Assembly: GCA_030827515.1 (NCBI GenBank)
Contig: JAUREI010000026.1
Span: 1 to 32,303 of the forward strand
Direction of reading: 5' to 3'
Source of the DNA: Prosthecobacter sp.
GTDB lineage: Bacteria > Verrucomicrobiota > Verrucomicrobiia > Verrucomicrobiales > Verrucomicrobiaceae
Length of the DNA stretch: 32,303 nucleotides
Shown: positions 16,782-24,164 of the stretch, in pieces
How positions within the stretch are numbered: the stretch's first letter is position 1
Layout of the letters: every line of letters starts with the position of its first letter
The notes under the pieces: model-generated
What the model was told of the DNA's origin: nothing
Database searches by the model: none
Seen by the model: the letters and a program-made list of their open reading frames with translations, nothing else
Translations under genes and position numbers: made by a program

Positions 16782-17750
16782 TTAGTCGCCGAGGCCGACC
16801 GCGGCGCGGACGCGGTCGAGGGTCTTGCGGGCGATGGCCCGGGCTTTTTCGGCGCCCTCGGCGAGCACGCGGTTGACGTAGGCGGGGTCGGCCACGATTT
16901 CGGCGCGGCGTTCGCGGAAGGGGGCAAAGTGAGCGAGCATGGCCTCGAGCAGGCGCTTCTTGAAGTCGCCGTAGCCGATGCCGCCGCGCAGGTGGTCGTC
17001 GACCATCGTCTGGTAGTCGGCCGGGGAGGCAACCAGCTTGTAGAGGTCGAGAACGCTGTTGTTTTCGATCGGCTTGGGCGCCTCCAGCGGGGTGGAGTCC
17101 ATGACGATGCGCATGATCTTCTTCTTCAGGGCGCCGGGCTCCTCGAAAAGCTGGATGGTGTTGTCGTAGCTCTTGCTCATCTTGCGGCCGTCGAGGCCGG
17201 GCACGACGGCAGTCTCCTCGCGGATGCGCGGCTCGGGCACCTTCAGCAGGCCGTCTCCGAAGGCCAGGTTCATCTTGACCGCGATGTCGCGGGTGACCTC
17301 AACGTGCTGCTTCTGGTCCCGGCCGACCGGCACGACGTCGCTGTCGTAGATGAGGATGTCGGCGGCCATGAGCACCGGATAGGCGAACAGGCCGTGCGAG
17401 GGGCTGATGCCGTTGGCGATCTTGTCCTTGTAGCTGTGGCAGCGCTCGAGCAGGCCCATCGGCGTAACGGTGCTGAGGATCCAGGCGAGTTCGGTGTGCT
17501 CGGGGACGTCACTCTGGCGGAAAAGGACGCACTTGGCCGGGTCGAGCCCGCAGGCGAGGAAGTCGATGGCGAGGTCGCGCACGTGCGAGCGCAGCAGTTT
17601 GCCGTCGTGGATGCTGGTCAGTGAATGGTAGTCGGCGATGAAATAAAAGGCCTCGCCCTCGTGCTGGAGCTTCAGGGCGGCCTCCATCATGCCGAAGTAG
17701 TTGCCAATGTGGAGTCGCCCGCTGGGCTGAAGGCCGGAAAGGATGCGCAT
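16782..17750 (-). CDS. trpS: Tryptophanyl-tRNA synthetase
   Basis: 322 residues from ATG at 17750, chosen because the family begins directly at the Rossmann strand (MRILSGLQPSGRLHIGNYFG); an upstream in-frame start would add 14 non-conserved residues. Class I motifs are intact: HIGN at about 14-17 (HIGH equivalent) and KMSKS near 189-193. Also seen are the Trp-pocket region (PVLMAADILIYDSDVVPVGRDQKQHVE) as in other bacterial TrpRS. It charges tRNA-Trp with tryptophan in the cytoplasm. First gene of a three-gene series with the methyltransferase and YheT-like hydrolase. It diverges from nuoA across 112 bases. Confidence 0.97.
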   Translation of the reverse strand: MRILSGLQPSGRLHIGNYFGMMEAALKLQHEGEAFYFIADYHSLTSIHDGKLLRSHVRDLAIDFLACGLDPAKCVLFRQSDVPEHTELAWILSTVTPMGLLERCHSYKDKIANGISPSHGLFAYPVLMAADILIYDSDVVPVGRDQKQHVEVTRDIAVKMNLAFGDGLLKVPEPRIREETAVVPGLDGRKMSKSYDNTIQLFEEPGALKKKIMRIVMDSTPLEAPKPIENNSVLDLYKLVASPADYQTMVDDHLRGGIGYGDFKKRLLEAMLAHFAPFRERRAEIVADPAYVNRVLAEGAEKARAIARKTLDRVRAAVGLGD

Positions 17751-17825
17751 GGTGGGAAAGGGAAACCATGCCCGGCCCGGCCCCCGATTCAAGGCCGGAG
17801 CGTGCCAACCCGCCGTTTCGGCATC

Positions 17826-17853
17826 TTGACGGACGGCCCGGGCCGGTTAGGCT
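17826..17853 (+). promoter_or_regulatory. Possible promoter of nuoA
   Basis: TTGACG at 17826-17831 and TAGGCT at 17848-17853, spaced by 16 bases, resemble a housekeeping promoter. The predicted transcript start would fall within a few bases of the nuoA ATG at 17863, giving a nearly leaderless mRNA, which agrees with the lack of a ribosome binding site. The -10 match is poor. Confidence 0.3.
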
Positions 17854-17862
17854 GGGGTTTCC

Positions 17863-18237
17863 ATGCTCGAGAACTACCTCCCCGTCCTTTTGCAGATCCT
17901 GATCGCCGCCGGTTTCGCCGGGGGCACCCTGGTGGCGTCCGTCCTGGCGGGCAAGGCGGCCAAGCGCAACACGATGAAGGACAGCGCCTACGAGTGCGGC
18001 ATGCTGCCGATCGGCGAGGCCCAGCCGCGGTTCAGCGTGAAGTTCTACATTGTGGCGATGCTTTTCGTGCTGTTCGACATTGAAGTGGTCTTCCTCTACC
18101 CGGGCGCGGTGATCTTCCGCGACCAGATCGCGGCCTACGGGGTTGGCATCGCCTGGGCGGCGCTCGGCTTCATCAGCATTCTCGGCGTCGCCTTCCTCTA
18201 CGCCTGGCGCAAGGGCGCGCTCGACTGGAAGCAGTAA
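17863..18237 (+). CDS. nuoA: NADH-quinone oxidoreductase subunit A
   Basis: 124 residues with three predicted membrane helices (about 6-28, 60-82 and 89-112), the fold of NuoA/ND3 in the membrane arm of respiratory complex I. The functional loop carries the conserved SAYECGMLPIGEAQPRFSVKFYIVA with the critical Cys (ECG) and the helix reads LFDIEVVFLYPGA, a near-universal family signature. NuoA works together with NuoH, NuoJ and NuoK near the quinone site. Unusually it stands alone: the next gene (dapL) is on the opposite strand and nuoB does not follow, so the remaining complex I genes must be elsewhere. Confidence 0.96.
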   Translation: MLENYLPVLLQILIAAGFAGGTLVASVLAGKAAKRNTMKDSAYECGMLPIGEAQPRFSVKFYIVAMLFVLFDIEVVFLYPGAVIFRDQIAAYGVGIAWAALGFISILGVAFLYAWRKGALDWKQ

Positions 18238-18251
18238 CCTTGCCGACCGAC

Positions 18252-18338
18252 GGTAGAGCGGGCTGTCTCAGCCCGTCGTGTGGTTCCCATCGGAGCAGCC
18301 GCGGCCAAACCCGGCGCCCTGGGACAGGGCGCCCTACC
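18252..18338. repeat. Small palindromic element with hairpin arms (REP/BIME- or MITE-like)
   Basis: The left arm (18252-18275) begins GGTAGAGCG and the right arm (18313-18338) ends CGCCCTACC, so the ends form an imperfect inverted repeat. Each arm is itself a hairpin built around a TGTCYCA core: the left stem is CGGGCTG/CAGCCCG and the right stem is GCGCCCTG/CAGGGCGC. Where the arms differ, both sides of the stem change together. It lies between the converging ends of nuoA and dapL, a typical place for REP elements. I see no second copy in this window. Confidence 0.6.
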
Positions 18339-18372
18339 CGCAAGGCCCCGCCGGGAAGCCCGAAAGGACAAC

Positions 18373-18398
18373 GGGCCCGCCCCGAAGGGAGCGAGCCC
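18373..18398 (-). terminator. Probable terminator hairpin of dapL
   Basis: An 11-pair GC-rich stem with a GAA-type loop lies 35 bases past the dapL stop. Two positions are C-A mismatches if read on the plus strand but become G-U pairs in the minus-strand RNA, so the hairpin is better formed in the dapL transcript. A strong T-tract is missing (only GTTGTCCTTTC follows). Confidence 0.5.
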
Positions 18399-18433
18399 GA
18401 TGCAAGCGATGGGAGTGACTGGCCGTGCCGTCC

Positions 18434-19666
18434 TCAGAGGGCGGCGATGCGGCGGCAGACTTCCTCGACGTTGGCGCGGCTGTTGAATGCGCTGATGCGG
18501 AAGTAGCCCTCGCCGGCGCTGCCGAAGCCACTGCCGGGGGTGATGACGACGTTGGCCTCATGGAGCATCTTGTCGAACATCTGCCAGCTGGTCAGGCCGG
18601 CCGGGCAGCCAACCCAGACGTAGGGTGCATTGACCCCGCCGAAGACGGTCAAACCGGCCTTCTTGCAGGCCTCGACGAGAAGGGCGGCGTTGCCCATGTA
18701 GTGCTCAATGAGTTCGGCGACCTGAGCCTTGCCCTCGGGGCTGTAAACGGCCTCGGCGCCGCGCTGGACGATGTAGCTGACGCCGTTGAACTTCGTGCTG
18801 TGACGACGGCTCCAGAGCGGGTGGATGGCCTGCTGGCTACCGTCCTTCTTGCGGCCCATCAGCCCCTTGGGGATGACGACGACGGCACAGCGCACGCCGG
18901 TGAAGCCGCCGTTCTTGGAAAAGCTGCGGAACTCGATGGCGCAGTCGCGGGCCCCCTCGATTTCAAAGATCGAGCGCGGCACCTCGGGGTCGCGGATGAA
19001 GGCCTCGTAGGCGGCGTCGTAGAGCAGGATCGTGCCGTTGGCGCGGGCGTAGGCGACCCAGGCCTCGAGCTGCGCGCGGGTGGCGGTGGCACCGGTCGGG
19101 TTGTTCGGGTAGCAGAGGTAGGCGAGGTCGACCGGCTCGTCGGGGATGGCCGGGACAAAACCGTTTTCCGGGGTGCACTTCAGGTAGTGCAGGCCAGCGT
19201 AGGCGCCGTTTTCATCGGCCTCGCCGGTGTTGCCGGCCATGACGTTGGTGTCGACGTAGACCGGGTAGACCGGGTCGGTGATGGCGATCATGTTGCCCGC
19301 GCCGAAGATGTCGAGGATGTTGCCGGTGTCGCACTTGCTGCCGTCGGAGATGAAGATCTCGTCGGCCTCGACCTGGATGCCGCGCGCCCGATAGTCGTTC
19401 TCGGCGATGGCGTTGCGCAGGAAGTCGTAGCCCTGTTCGGGGCCGTAGCCGCGGAAGCTGGAGCGGTCGCCCATCTCGTCGACGGCCTTGTGCATGGCCT
19501 CGCGCACGGCGGCGGGCAGGGCCTCGGTGACGTCGCCGATGCCGCAGCGAATCAGGCGCTTGGCGGCCTCCGGATTGGCCTCGGTGAAGGCTTTGACGCG
19601 GCGGGCGATCTCCGGGAACAGGTAACCGGCTTTGAGCTTGAGGAAGTTTTCGTTGATGTAGGCCAT
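18434..19666 (-). CDS. dapL: LL-diaminopimelate aminotransferase
   Basis: 410 residues, the usual DapL length, from ATG at 19666 ([20 protein letters not shown], the conserved family beginning). It is a fold-type I PLP enzyme: the PLP-binding Lys is 251 in [13 protein letters not shown], Asp217 and Tyr220 ([11 protein letters not shown]) contact the cofactor, and CYPNNPTGA at 185-193 and the Arg near ISAFNSR close the site. It converts tetrahydrodipicolinate directly to LL-diaminopimelate using glutamate, bypassing the succinylase steps of lysine and peptidoglycan precursor synthesis; this route is known in plants, Chlamydiae and Verrucomicrobia. A Cys-rich neighbourhood and the NGG after the active Lys (often TAG) are small variations. 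It is transcribed alone, with a terminator just upstream for the preceding gene. Confidence 0.95.
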   Translation of the reverse strand: MAYINENFLKLKAGYLFPEIARRVKAFTEANPEAAKRLIRCGIGDVTEALPAAVREAMHKAVDEMGDRSSFRGYGPEQGYDFLRNAIAENDYRARGIQVEADEIFISDGSKCDTGNILDIFGAGNMIAITDPVYPVYVDTNVMAGNTGEADENGAYAGLHYLKCTPENGFVPAIPDEPVDLAYLCYPNNPTGATATRAQLEAWVAYARANGTILLYDAAYEAFIRDPEVPRSIFEIEGARDCAIEFRSFSKNGGFTGVRCAVVVIPKGLMGRKKDGSQQAIHPLWSRRHSTKFNGVSYIVQRGAEAVYSPEGKAQVAELIEHYMGNAALLVEACKKAGLTVFGGVNAPYVWVGCPAGLTSWQMFDKMLHEANVVITPGSGFGSAGEGYFRISAFNSRANVEEVCRRIAAL

Positions 19667-19750
19667 GACGTGAAACGTGGTTCGGCAGTCTGGCGAGCCG
19701 GCGCCGGGATGCAAGGGGTTGACAGGGGCAAGCCTGGAAACTGGCACCAC

Positions 19751-19777
19751 AAAAAAACCCCGGCCTCGCAGCCGGGG
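19751..19777 (-). terminator. Rho-independent terminator of the DUF1080 gene
   Basis: On the minus strand a perfect seven-pair stem (CCCCGGC and GCCGGGG, 19758-19764 and 19771-19777) encloses a six-base loop and is followed by seven T (19751-19757). It lies 25 bases after the stop of the DUF1080 gene and upstream of dapL, so it isolates dapL from the preceding transcript. Confidence 0.9.
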
Positions 19778-19801
19778 TGGGTGAAGGTTCAACGGGCCGG
19801 C

Positions 19802-20614
19802 TCAGTCGAGCGGCCGGATCCAGATGTTGCGCAGGCGCACGGGCGGTTCGTTCTTGTGGTCCTGCAGGCGGATCGGCGCCTTGGCGGGGAAAACGCCTTC
19901 GTAGCTGGTGATGTTCTTGTGCTTGGTCGGGCCCTGAATGACGGTGTTGTTCTGGACGAGGATGCCGTTGATCAGGGTGGTGATGCGGGCGGGCTCGAGC
20001 ACCTTGCCGGCGGCGTCCAGTTTGGGCGCGGTGAAGATGATGTCGTAGCTCTGCCACTCGCCGGCCTTGCGCACGGCGTTCACCAGCGGCGGGGTCTGGC
20101 CGTAAACGGCGCCGGCCATGCCGTCGGCGTAGGTGGGGTTGTTGTCGCAGTCGAGGATCTGGCTCTCGTAGAGGTCCATCAGGAAGACCCCGCCGTTGCC
20201 CTTCTTCTGCGAGTTGCCCTTGGTGTGCGGCTCGCTCTTCCATTCCAGGTGCAGCTGGCAGCTGGCAAACTCCTGCTTGGTCCAGGCGTCGCCACCGTCG
20301 ACAAGCAGTTCGCCGTTTTCGATTTTCCAGGCGCAGGGGGCCCAGTCCTTGGTGGGCTTGCCATCCGGCCCCTTCTTCTTGGACTGGAAAGCGTCGGTGC
20401 TGGTGCCGTCAAAAAGCACGATGGCATCGGCAGGCGCGCCGCCGGGCTTGGCGGACGGGGCAACGACCGCCGGGTGGGGGCGGTCGATGTCATGCACCTT
20501 CCACTTGCTGCCTGGAATGACAGGGGTGTCGGTGTAGCCGGTGGGGGTGGGCTTTTCCTGGGCGGTGGCGGCCAGGGCGGCGAGGCAGACGGCGGGAAGC
20601 AAAAGCTTTTTCAT
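19802..20614 (-). CDS. Secreted DUF1080 protein (3-keto-disaccharide hydrolase-like / glucanase-like fold)
   Basis: 270 residues from ATG at 20614, chosen because it starts a signal peptide (MKKLLLPAVCLAALAATAQ); an in-frame start 11 codons earlier would bury it. The body matches DUF1080, a concanavalin-like jelly roll: IVLFDGTSTDAFQ, APCAWKIENGELLVDGG, QLHLEWKSEP, then GNGGVFLMDLYESQILD and the late GEWQSYDIIFTAP. Some members of this family hydrolyse 3-keto-disaccharides; many are uncharacterised, and the substrate here cannot be told. The Asn-rich connecting loops are typical. It follows the DUF2062 gene on the same strand with a 48-base gap and has its own strong terminator. Confidence 0.92.
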   Translation of the reverse strand: MKKLLLPAVCLAALAATAQEKPTPTGYTDTPVIPGSKWKVHDIDRPHPAVVAPSAKPGGAPADAIVLFDGTSTDAFQSKKKGPDGKPTKDWAPCAWKIENGELLVDGGDAWTKQEFASCQLHLEWKSEPHTKGNSQKKGNGGVFLMDLYESQILDCDNNPTYADGMAGAVYGQTPPLVNAVRKAGEWQSYDIIFTAPKLDAAGKVLEPARITTLINGILVQNNTVIQGPTKHKNITSYEGVFPAKAPIRLQDHKNEPPVRLRNIWIRPLD

Positions 20615-20662
20615 GGGCGGACTGCAAACGAGCCCAGTCGGCGCCATGTTGCAAGCGCCGGC

Positions 20663-21199
20663 TCAGGCGGCCTGGGTCCGGCGCAGGCGGCGGCGGCGGA
20701 ACCAGGCGAGGGCGGCCGGACGCAGGCGGGCATGCAGAAGAAACACCACCACATAGGCAAGCAGGCCGGCGAGGATGATGTTGACCGACATGCCGAGAAT
20801 GAAGGACTTGCCCCACATGAGGGCGTTCATGCTCTTCTCGTTGAGCTCGGCGACGTCGTGCACCTCCACCTCCGGGCGCACCAGCAGGCCGCCCATGCGC
20901 AGGTTGAGGAAGAACAGGAAGGGCCAGAAAAAGGTCAGGGAGGCACCCCCGGCGATGCCGGCGATGACGTTGCCGCCGAACAGGCGGGCGACGAAGCCGG
21001 AAATGAGCACGCCGAGACCGAAGGTGGGGATGAAGTTGACGATCATGCCCAGCGCAAAGCCTCGGGCCACCCGCTCGCTCGCGTCCTTGACGCGGAAGAC
21101 GCGCAGGGCCAGCGACTTGGTGCCGCGACGAAGGCGGAACCAAGGTTTGCGCAGGGCCTGAAACAGGGAGGAACTCAAGGGGAAACCTGATCTTGGCAC
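20663..21199 (-). CDS. DUF2062 inner-membrane protein
   Basis: 178 residues, starting with GTG at 21199 (an in-frame TTG at 21178 is an alternative; neither has a clear ribosome binding site). The DUF2062 signature is clear: ASERVARGFALGMIVNFIPTFGLG at about 40-63, then FGGNVIAGIAGGASLTFFWPF, with two to four hydrophobic segments (about 48-66, 76-100 and 128-155) and a basic C-terminus (RRRRLRRTQAA). The family is a small membrane protein of unknown function, sometimes next to glycosyltransferase or lipid genes. Here it sits between a FabG-like reductase (50 bases upstream) and the DUF1080 gene, which gives no strong hint of role. Confidence 0.88.
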   Translation of the reverse strand: MPRSGFPLSSSLFQALRKPWFRLRRGTKSLALRVFRVKDASERVARGFALGMIVNFIPTFGLGVLISGFVARLFGGNVIAGIAGGASLTFFWPFLFFLNLRMGGLLVRPEVEVHDVAELNEKSMNALMWGKSFILGMSVNIILAGLLAYVVVFLLHARLRPAALAWFRRRRLRRTQAA

Positions 21200-21249
21200 A
21201 GGTCCGCGCAGGGTTCAAATGCCGGCGTTGGCCGTCGGCGAATTTCCCT

Positions 21250-22008
21250 TCACCCCCGCCAGCCCCCGTTGATTTCGAGGGTCTGGCCGGTGACATACGC
21301 GGCCAACGGCGAGCACAGGAAGAGCACGACATGGGCGACCTCCTCGGCGGTGCCAAAGCGGCCCAGCGGGATATTCTTGAGCATCTCGGCGCGCACGGAC
21401 TCCGGAATCGTCGCCGCCATGCTGGTGTCGATGACGCCGGGAGCGACCGAGTTGGCGCGAATGCCGCGACGGGCGCCTTCGCGGCTGAGCACGCGCATCA
21501 TGGCCTGCACGCCCGCCTTGGCGGCGGCGTAGTTGGCCTGGCCAAAAAAACCCTGGATGGCGGCGATGCTGCCGAAGCTGACGATGGCGCCGCCGTCGCG
21601 CAGGATGTCGAGCGCGAACTTGCAGCAGTGGAAGACGCCGGAAAGGTTGACGTCGAGCACGGCGTCCCACTCTTCCAGGCTCATCTTGGCGACGGTGCGG
21701 TCGCGAATGATGGCGGCGTTGTTGATGAGGAAATCGATTCCGCCATGGCGCGCCTGGGCCTCGGCCATCATGGCGCGCACCTGGTCGGGGTCGGCGACGT
21801 CGGCGGCAACAACGCTGGCGCTTTCGGTGCGCAGCAGGTTCAGTTCCTTGGCGAGCGCTTCGGCATCCAGCGCGGTCTGAGGCAGACCCGGGTGGTTGAT
21901 CACGACGTTGGCACCAGCCCGGTGGAAGGTGCGGGCAATCTGGGCGCCGATGCCCTGGGAGGCGCCGGTGATGAGGGCGGTTTGGCCACTGAGCTGGATG
22001 GGGATCAT
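21250..22008 (-). CDS. FabG-like 3-oxoacyl-ACP reductase family short-chain dehydrogenase
   Basis: 252 residues, classical SDR length. The cofactor motif is TGASQGIG at 14-21, the structural NNAA is at 96-99, and the catalytic tetrad is Asn121, Ser147, Tyr160 and Lys164 (ANYAAAKAG). The end (GFFGQ, SVAPGVIDTSM, FLCSPLAAYVTGQTLEINGGWRG) is that of FabG-type reductases, which use NADPH to reduce 3-oxoacyl-ACP in fatty acid synthesis. Because acyl-carrier and other fab genes are not adjacent, it may instead act on another 3-keto or sugar substrate. First of three same-strand genes, with DUF2062 following. Confidence 0.9.
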   Translation of the reverse strand: MIPIQLSGQTALITGASQGIGAQIARTFHRAGANVVINHPGLPQTALDAEALAKELNLLRTESASVVAADVADPDQVRAMMAEAQARHGGIDFLINNAAIIRDRTVAKMSLEEWDAVLDVNLSGVFHCCKFALDILRDGGAIVSFGSIAAIQGFFGQANYAAAKAGVQAMMRVLSREGARRGIRANSVAPGVIDTSMAATIPESVRAEMLKNIPLGRFGTAEEVAHVVLFLCSPLAAYVTGQTLEINGGWRG

Positions 22009-22190
22009 GGCGGGGGTCCGACGATCGGGCCGGACAGATACAACGCAACGGACGCCCCCTCATCATGCAGTGATTCTCGTCGTTGACGGCCCCGGCGCCC
22101 GGTGACAGCATCCAGCGGCGAATTGCCTGCATCAAGGCGCGCCGTCCCAACGTTTCCACCGACGTGAACCCTGCACCCACCAAATCCCAC
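22009..22190. promoter_or_regulatory. Divergent intergenic region
   Basis: 182 bases lie between the start of the minus-strand FabG-like gene and that of the plus-strand membrane protein, so promoters for both directions are expected here. I see no convincing -35/-10 pair, and no RNA gene or operator. A GC-rich palindromic stretch (CCGACGATCGGGCCGG, near 22018-22033) lies close to the FabG-like start. Confidence 0.35.
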
Positions 22191-22760
22191 ATGACCTGGC
22201 TCACCTTCGCGCTGCTCACCGTTCTCTCCTGGGGTGTCTATGGCGTCATCCTGCACGCCGCGCGCTCGAAGATGCCCATGGGCTCGGAGACGCCGAATGC
22301 CGGCCTGAAGGCCTTCCTCTTTGTCTGCATCGCCTACGCCATCATCGGCGTGGTCGCCGCCCTTGTCCTGAAGGCACGCGGCACCAACTGGAGCTTCACG
22401 GGTGAGACGGGCAGCGGCATCCCGCTGAGCCTGGTCGCCGGCATCGCGGGTGCCCTTGGCGCCCTGACTCTGGTGCTCGCACTCGGCGCCGCGGCCACGC
22501 CGGCCATCAAGGGGGGCGGCGGCTTCGGGGTGGCGGCGGCGGCGGCGGTCATGCCCATCGTCTTTGCCGGTGCACCGATCGTCAACACGATCACCGCCAT
22601 GATCATCCACCCGCCCGAGGGCGGCTGGTCCAAGCTGCCCTTGCCCTTCATCGCCGGCTGCGTGCTGGCTGCCGGCGGCGCCTTCCTGGTGGCCAAATTC
22701 GCCCCCTCCAACACCGGTTCTGCCGCCGCGCACCCCGCGCCGGCCGCCCCCGGCAAGTGA
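22191..22760 (+). CDS. Small multi-pass membrane protein, possibly EamA/DMT-like
   Basis: 189 residues from ATG at 22191, which opens a hydrophobic helix (MTWLTFALLTVLSWGVYGV). Five membrane helices are predicted at about 3-22, 38-60, 76-98, 108-132 and 147-168. The alternation of Gly/Ala-rich helices and the WGVYG at the start recall one half of a drug/metabolite-transporter (EamA) protein, but the length is about half that of full members and the helix number is odd, so the assignment is weak. It ends in a Pro/Ala-rich tail (SAAAHPAPAAPGK). The CCA-adding enzyme gene follows after 38 bases. Confidence 0.7.
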   Translation: MTWLTFALLTVLSWGVYGVILHAARSKMPMGSETPNAGLKAFLFVCIAYAIIGVVAALVLKARGTNWSFTGETGSGIPLSLVAGIAGALGALTLVLALGAAATPAIKGGGGFGVAAAAAVMPIVFAGAPIVNTITAMIIHPPEGGWSKLPLPFIAGCVLAAGGAFLVAKFAPSNTGSAAAHPAPAAPGK

Positions 22761-22798
22761 CGCCACCGCCGCCACGATCCGGGCGGCCGTCCTGACCG

Positions 22799-24109
22799 AT
22801 GCCCGACGCCGCCCTCCACGTCCTGAAAACCCTGCGCGCGGCCGGCCATGAGGCCCTGCTCGCCGGCGGTTGTGTGCGCGACTTCCTGCTCGGCCTGCAC
22901 CCGAAGGATCACGACATTGCCACCAGCGCCACCCCGGACCAGGTTGTCGGCCTGTTCCCCGGCGCACGCACGGTCGGCGCCCACTTTGGCGTCGTCATCG
23001 TCCGCCACGTCGAGGATCATGTCGAGGTGGCCACCTTTCGCACCGACGGCAGCTACAAGGACGGCCGGCGACCGCAGACGGTCAGCTTCTCCACGGCCGA
23101 GGAGGATGCCAGGCGGCGCGACTTCACCATCAATGGCATCTTCCGTGATCCGGTGGAGGATCGCATCATCGATTATGTCGGCGGCCGTGAGGATCTGGAG
23201 GCCCGGCTCCTGCGCGCCATTGGCGACGCTCATCGACGCTTTGAGGAGGACAGGCTGCGTCTGCTGCGTGCGGTGCGCTTTGCCGCCACTCTCGACTTCG
23301 CCATTGAGCCCGCCACCTGGGCGGCGGTGCGGGCTCATGCCGGGGGCATCGGCGATGTCAGCGCCGAACGCATCCGCGACGAACTGGTCAAGATCCTCCT
23401 GCACCCCAACCGCCTGCGCGGCTTTGACCTGCTGGTCGACAGCGGCCTGATGGCGGGCGTGCTTCCGGAAATCCTCGTCCTTCAGGGCGTCGAACAGCCT
23501 CCGCAGTGGCACCCCGAGGGCGATGTCTACGTGCACACCCGGCTCATGCTCAGCCTGCTGCCAGAGCAGGCTTCCCTGCCGCTGATACTCGCCGTGCTGC
23601 TGCACGACATCGCCAAGCCGGCCACCTTCACCCGCGATGCCGACGGTCGCATCCGCTTCAACGGCCACGACAAGCTGGGGGCCGAAATGAGCGGGGAGAT
23701 CCTGCGCCGGCTGAAGTTCCCCAACGATGTCATCGAGCCCGTCACCGGCATGGTCGAGCGGCACATGACCTTCAAGGATGTGCAAAAGATGCGTCACAGC
23801 ACCCTGCGCCGGCTGATGGCGCGACCGAGCTTTGCCGATGAACTCGAACTGCACCGGGTCGACTGCCTGGGCTCGAACGGCCTGCTCGACAACCACGAGT
23901 TTCTGGTCGCCAAGCAGGCCGAGTTCGCCTCCGAACCCCTGCTGCCGCGCTGGCTGGTCACCGGGACCGACCTGGTGAAGGCAGGCTGGCCCCCAGGGCC
24001 GGACCTCGGCCGCATGCTGACCGCCGTGCAGAACGCCCAGCTCGAGGGGGTGGTAACGACCCGCGAGGAAGCCCTGGCCTGGCTCGGGCGGCAGACGCCG
24101 CGGGCCTGA
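22799..24109 (+). CDS. CCA tRNA nucleotidyltransferase / poly(A) polymerase family, with HD domain
   Basis: 436 residues. The class II nucleotidyltransferase core is complete: GGCVRDFLL at 23-31, KDHDIAT at 36-42 with metal ligands Asp37 and Asp39, RRRDFTING at 105-113 (template Arg/Asp region for NTP choice) and EEDRLRLLRAVRFAA at 149-163. A C-terminal HD domain is at about 240-340, with His246 (YVHT) and LLHDIAKP at 268-273 (His269, Asp270), giving the metal-dependent phosphohydrolase residues found in CCA enzymes of Gram-negatives. The activity could be CCA addition or repair, A-addition or poly(A) tailing; sequence alone does not separate these. It is transcribed with the preceding membrane protein and possibly with the following dehydrogenase. 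Confidence 0.93.
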   Translation: MPDAALHVLKTLRAAGHEALLAGGCVRDFLLGLHPKDHDIATSATPDQVVGLFPGARTVGAHFGVVIVRHVEDHVEVATFRTDGSYKDGRRPQTVSFSTAEEDARRRDFTINGIFRDPVEDRIIDYVGGREDLEARLLRAIGDAHRRFEEDRLRLLRAVRFAATLDFAIEPATWAAVRAHAGGIGDVSAERIRDELVKILLHPNRLRGFDLLVDSGLMAGVLPEILVLQGVEQPPQWHPEGDVYVHTRLMLSLLPEQASLPLILAVLLHDIAKPATFTRDADGRIRFNGHDKLGAEMSGEILRRLKFPNDVIEPVTGMVERHMTFKDVQKMRHSTLRRLMARPSFADELELHRVDCLGSNGLLDNHEFLVAKQAEFASEPLLPRWLVTGTDLVKAGWPPGPDLGRMLTAVQNAQLEGVVTTREEALAWLGRQTPRA

Positions 24110-24116
24110 GGCGTCG

Positions 24117-24132
24117 GCAAACTCGCGTTTGC
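24117..24132 (+). terminator. Hairpin after the CCA-enzyme gene, possible weak terminator
   Basis: A perfect six-pair stem GCAAAC/GTTTGC with a TCGC tetraloop begins 8 bases after the stop codon. GGC and GCC nearby could extend it through a bulge. There is no T-tract, so it may be an attenuating or mRNA-stabilising structure rather than a terminator. Confidence 0.3.
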
Positions 24133-24164
24133 GCCGGTGCCCGCCCCGGCTTCACTGGCGGCCC

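Noticed and set aside
18240-18506. Short plus-strand open frames of 68-88 codons after nuoA.
   Set aside because: They run through the palindromic element, the terminator hairpin and the end of dapL. Their products are Arg/Pro-rich without any motif.
18425-21190. A 921-codon plus-strand open frame over dapL, DUF1080 and DUF2062.
   Set aside because: All three minus-strand genes have complete family motifs in this stretch, and the plus-strand product is low-complexity Gly/Val/Asp-rich.
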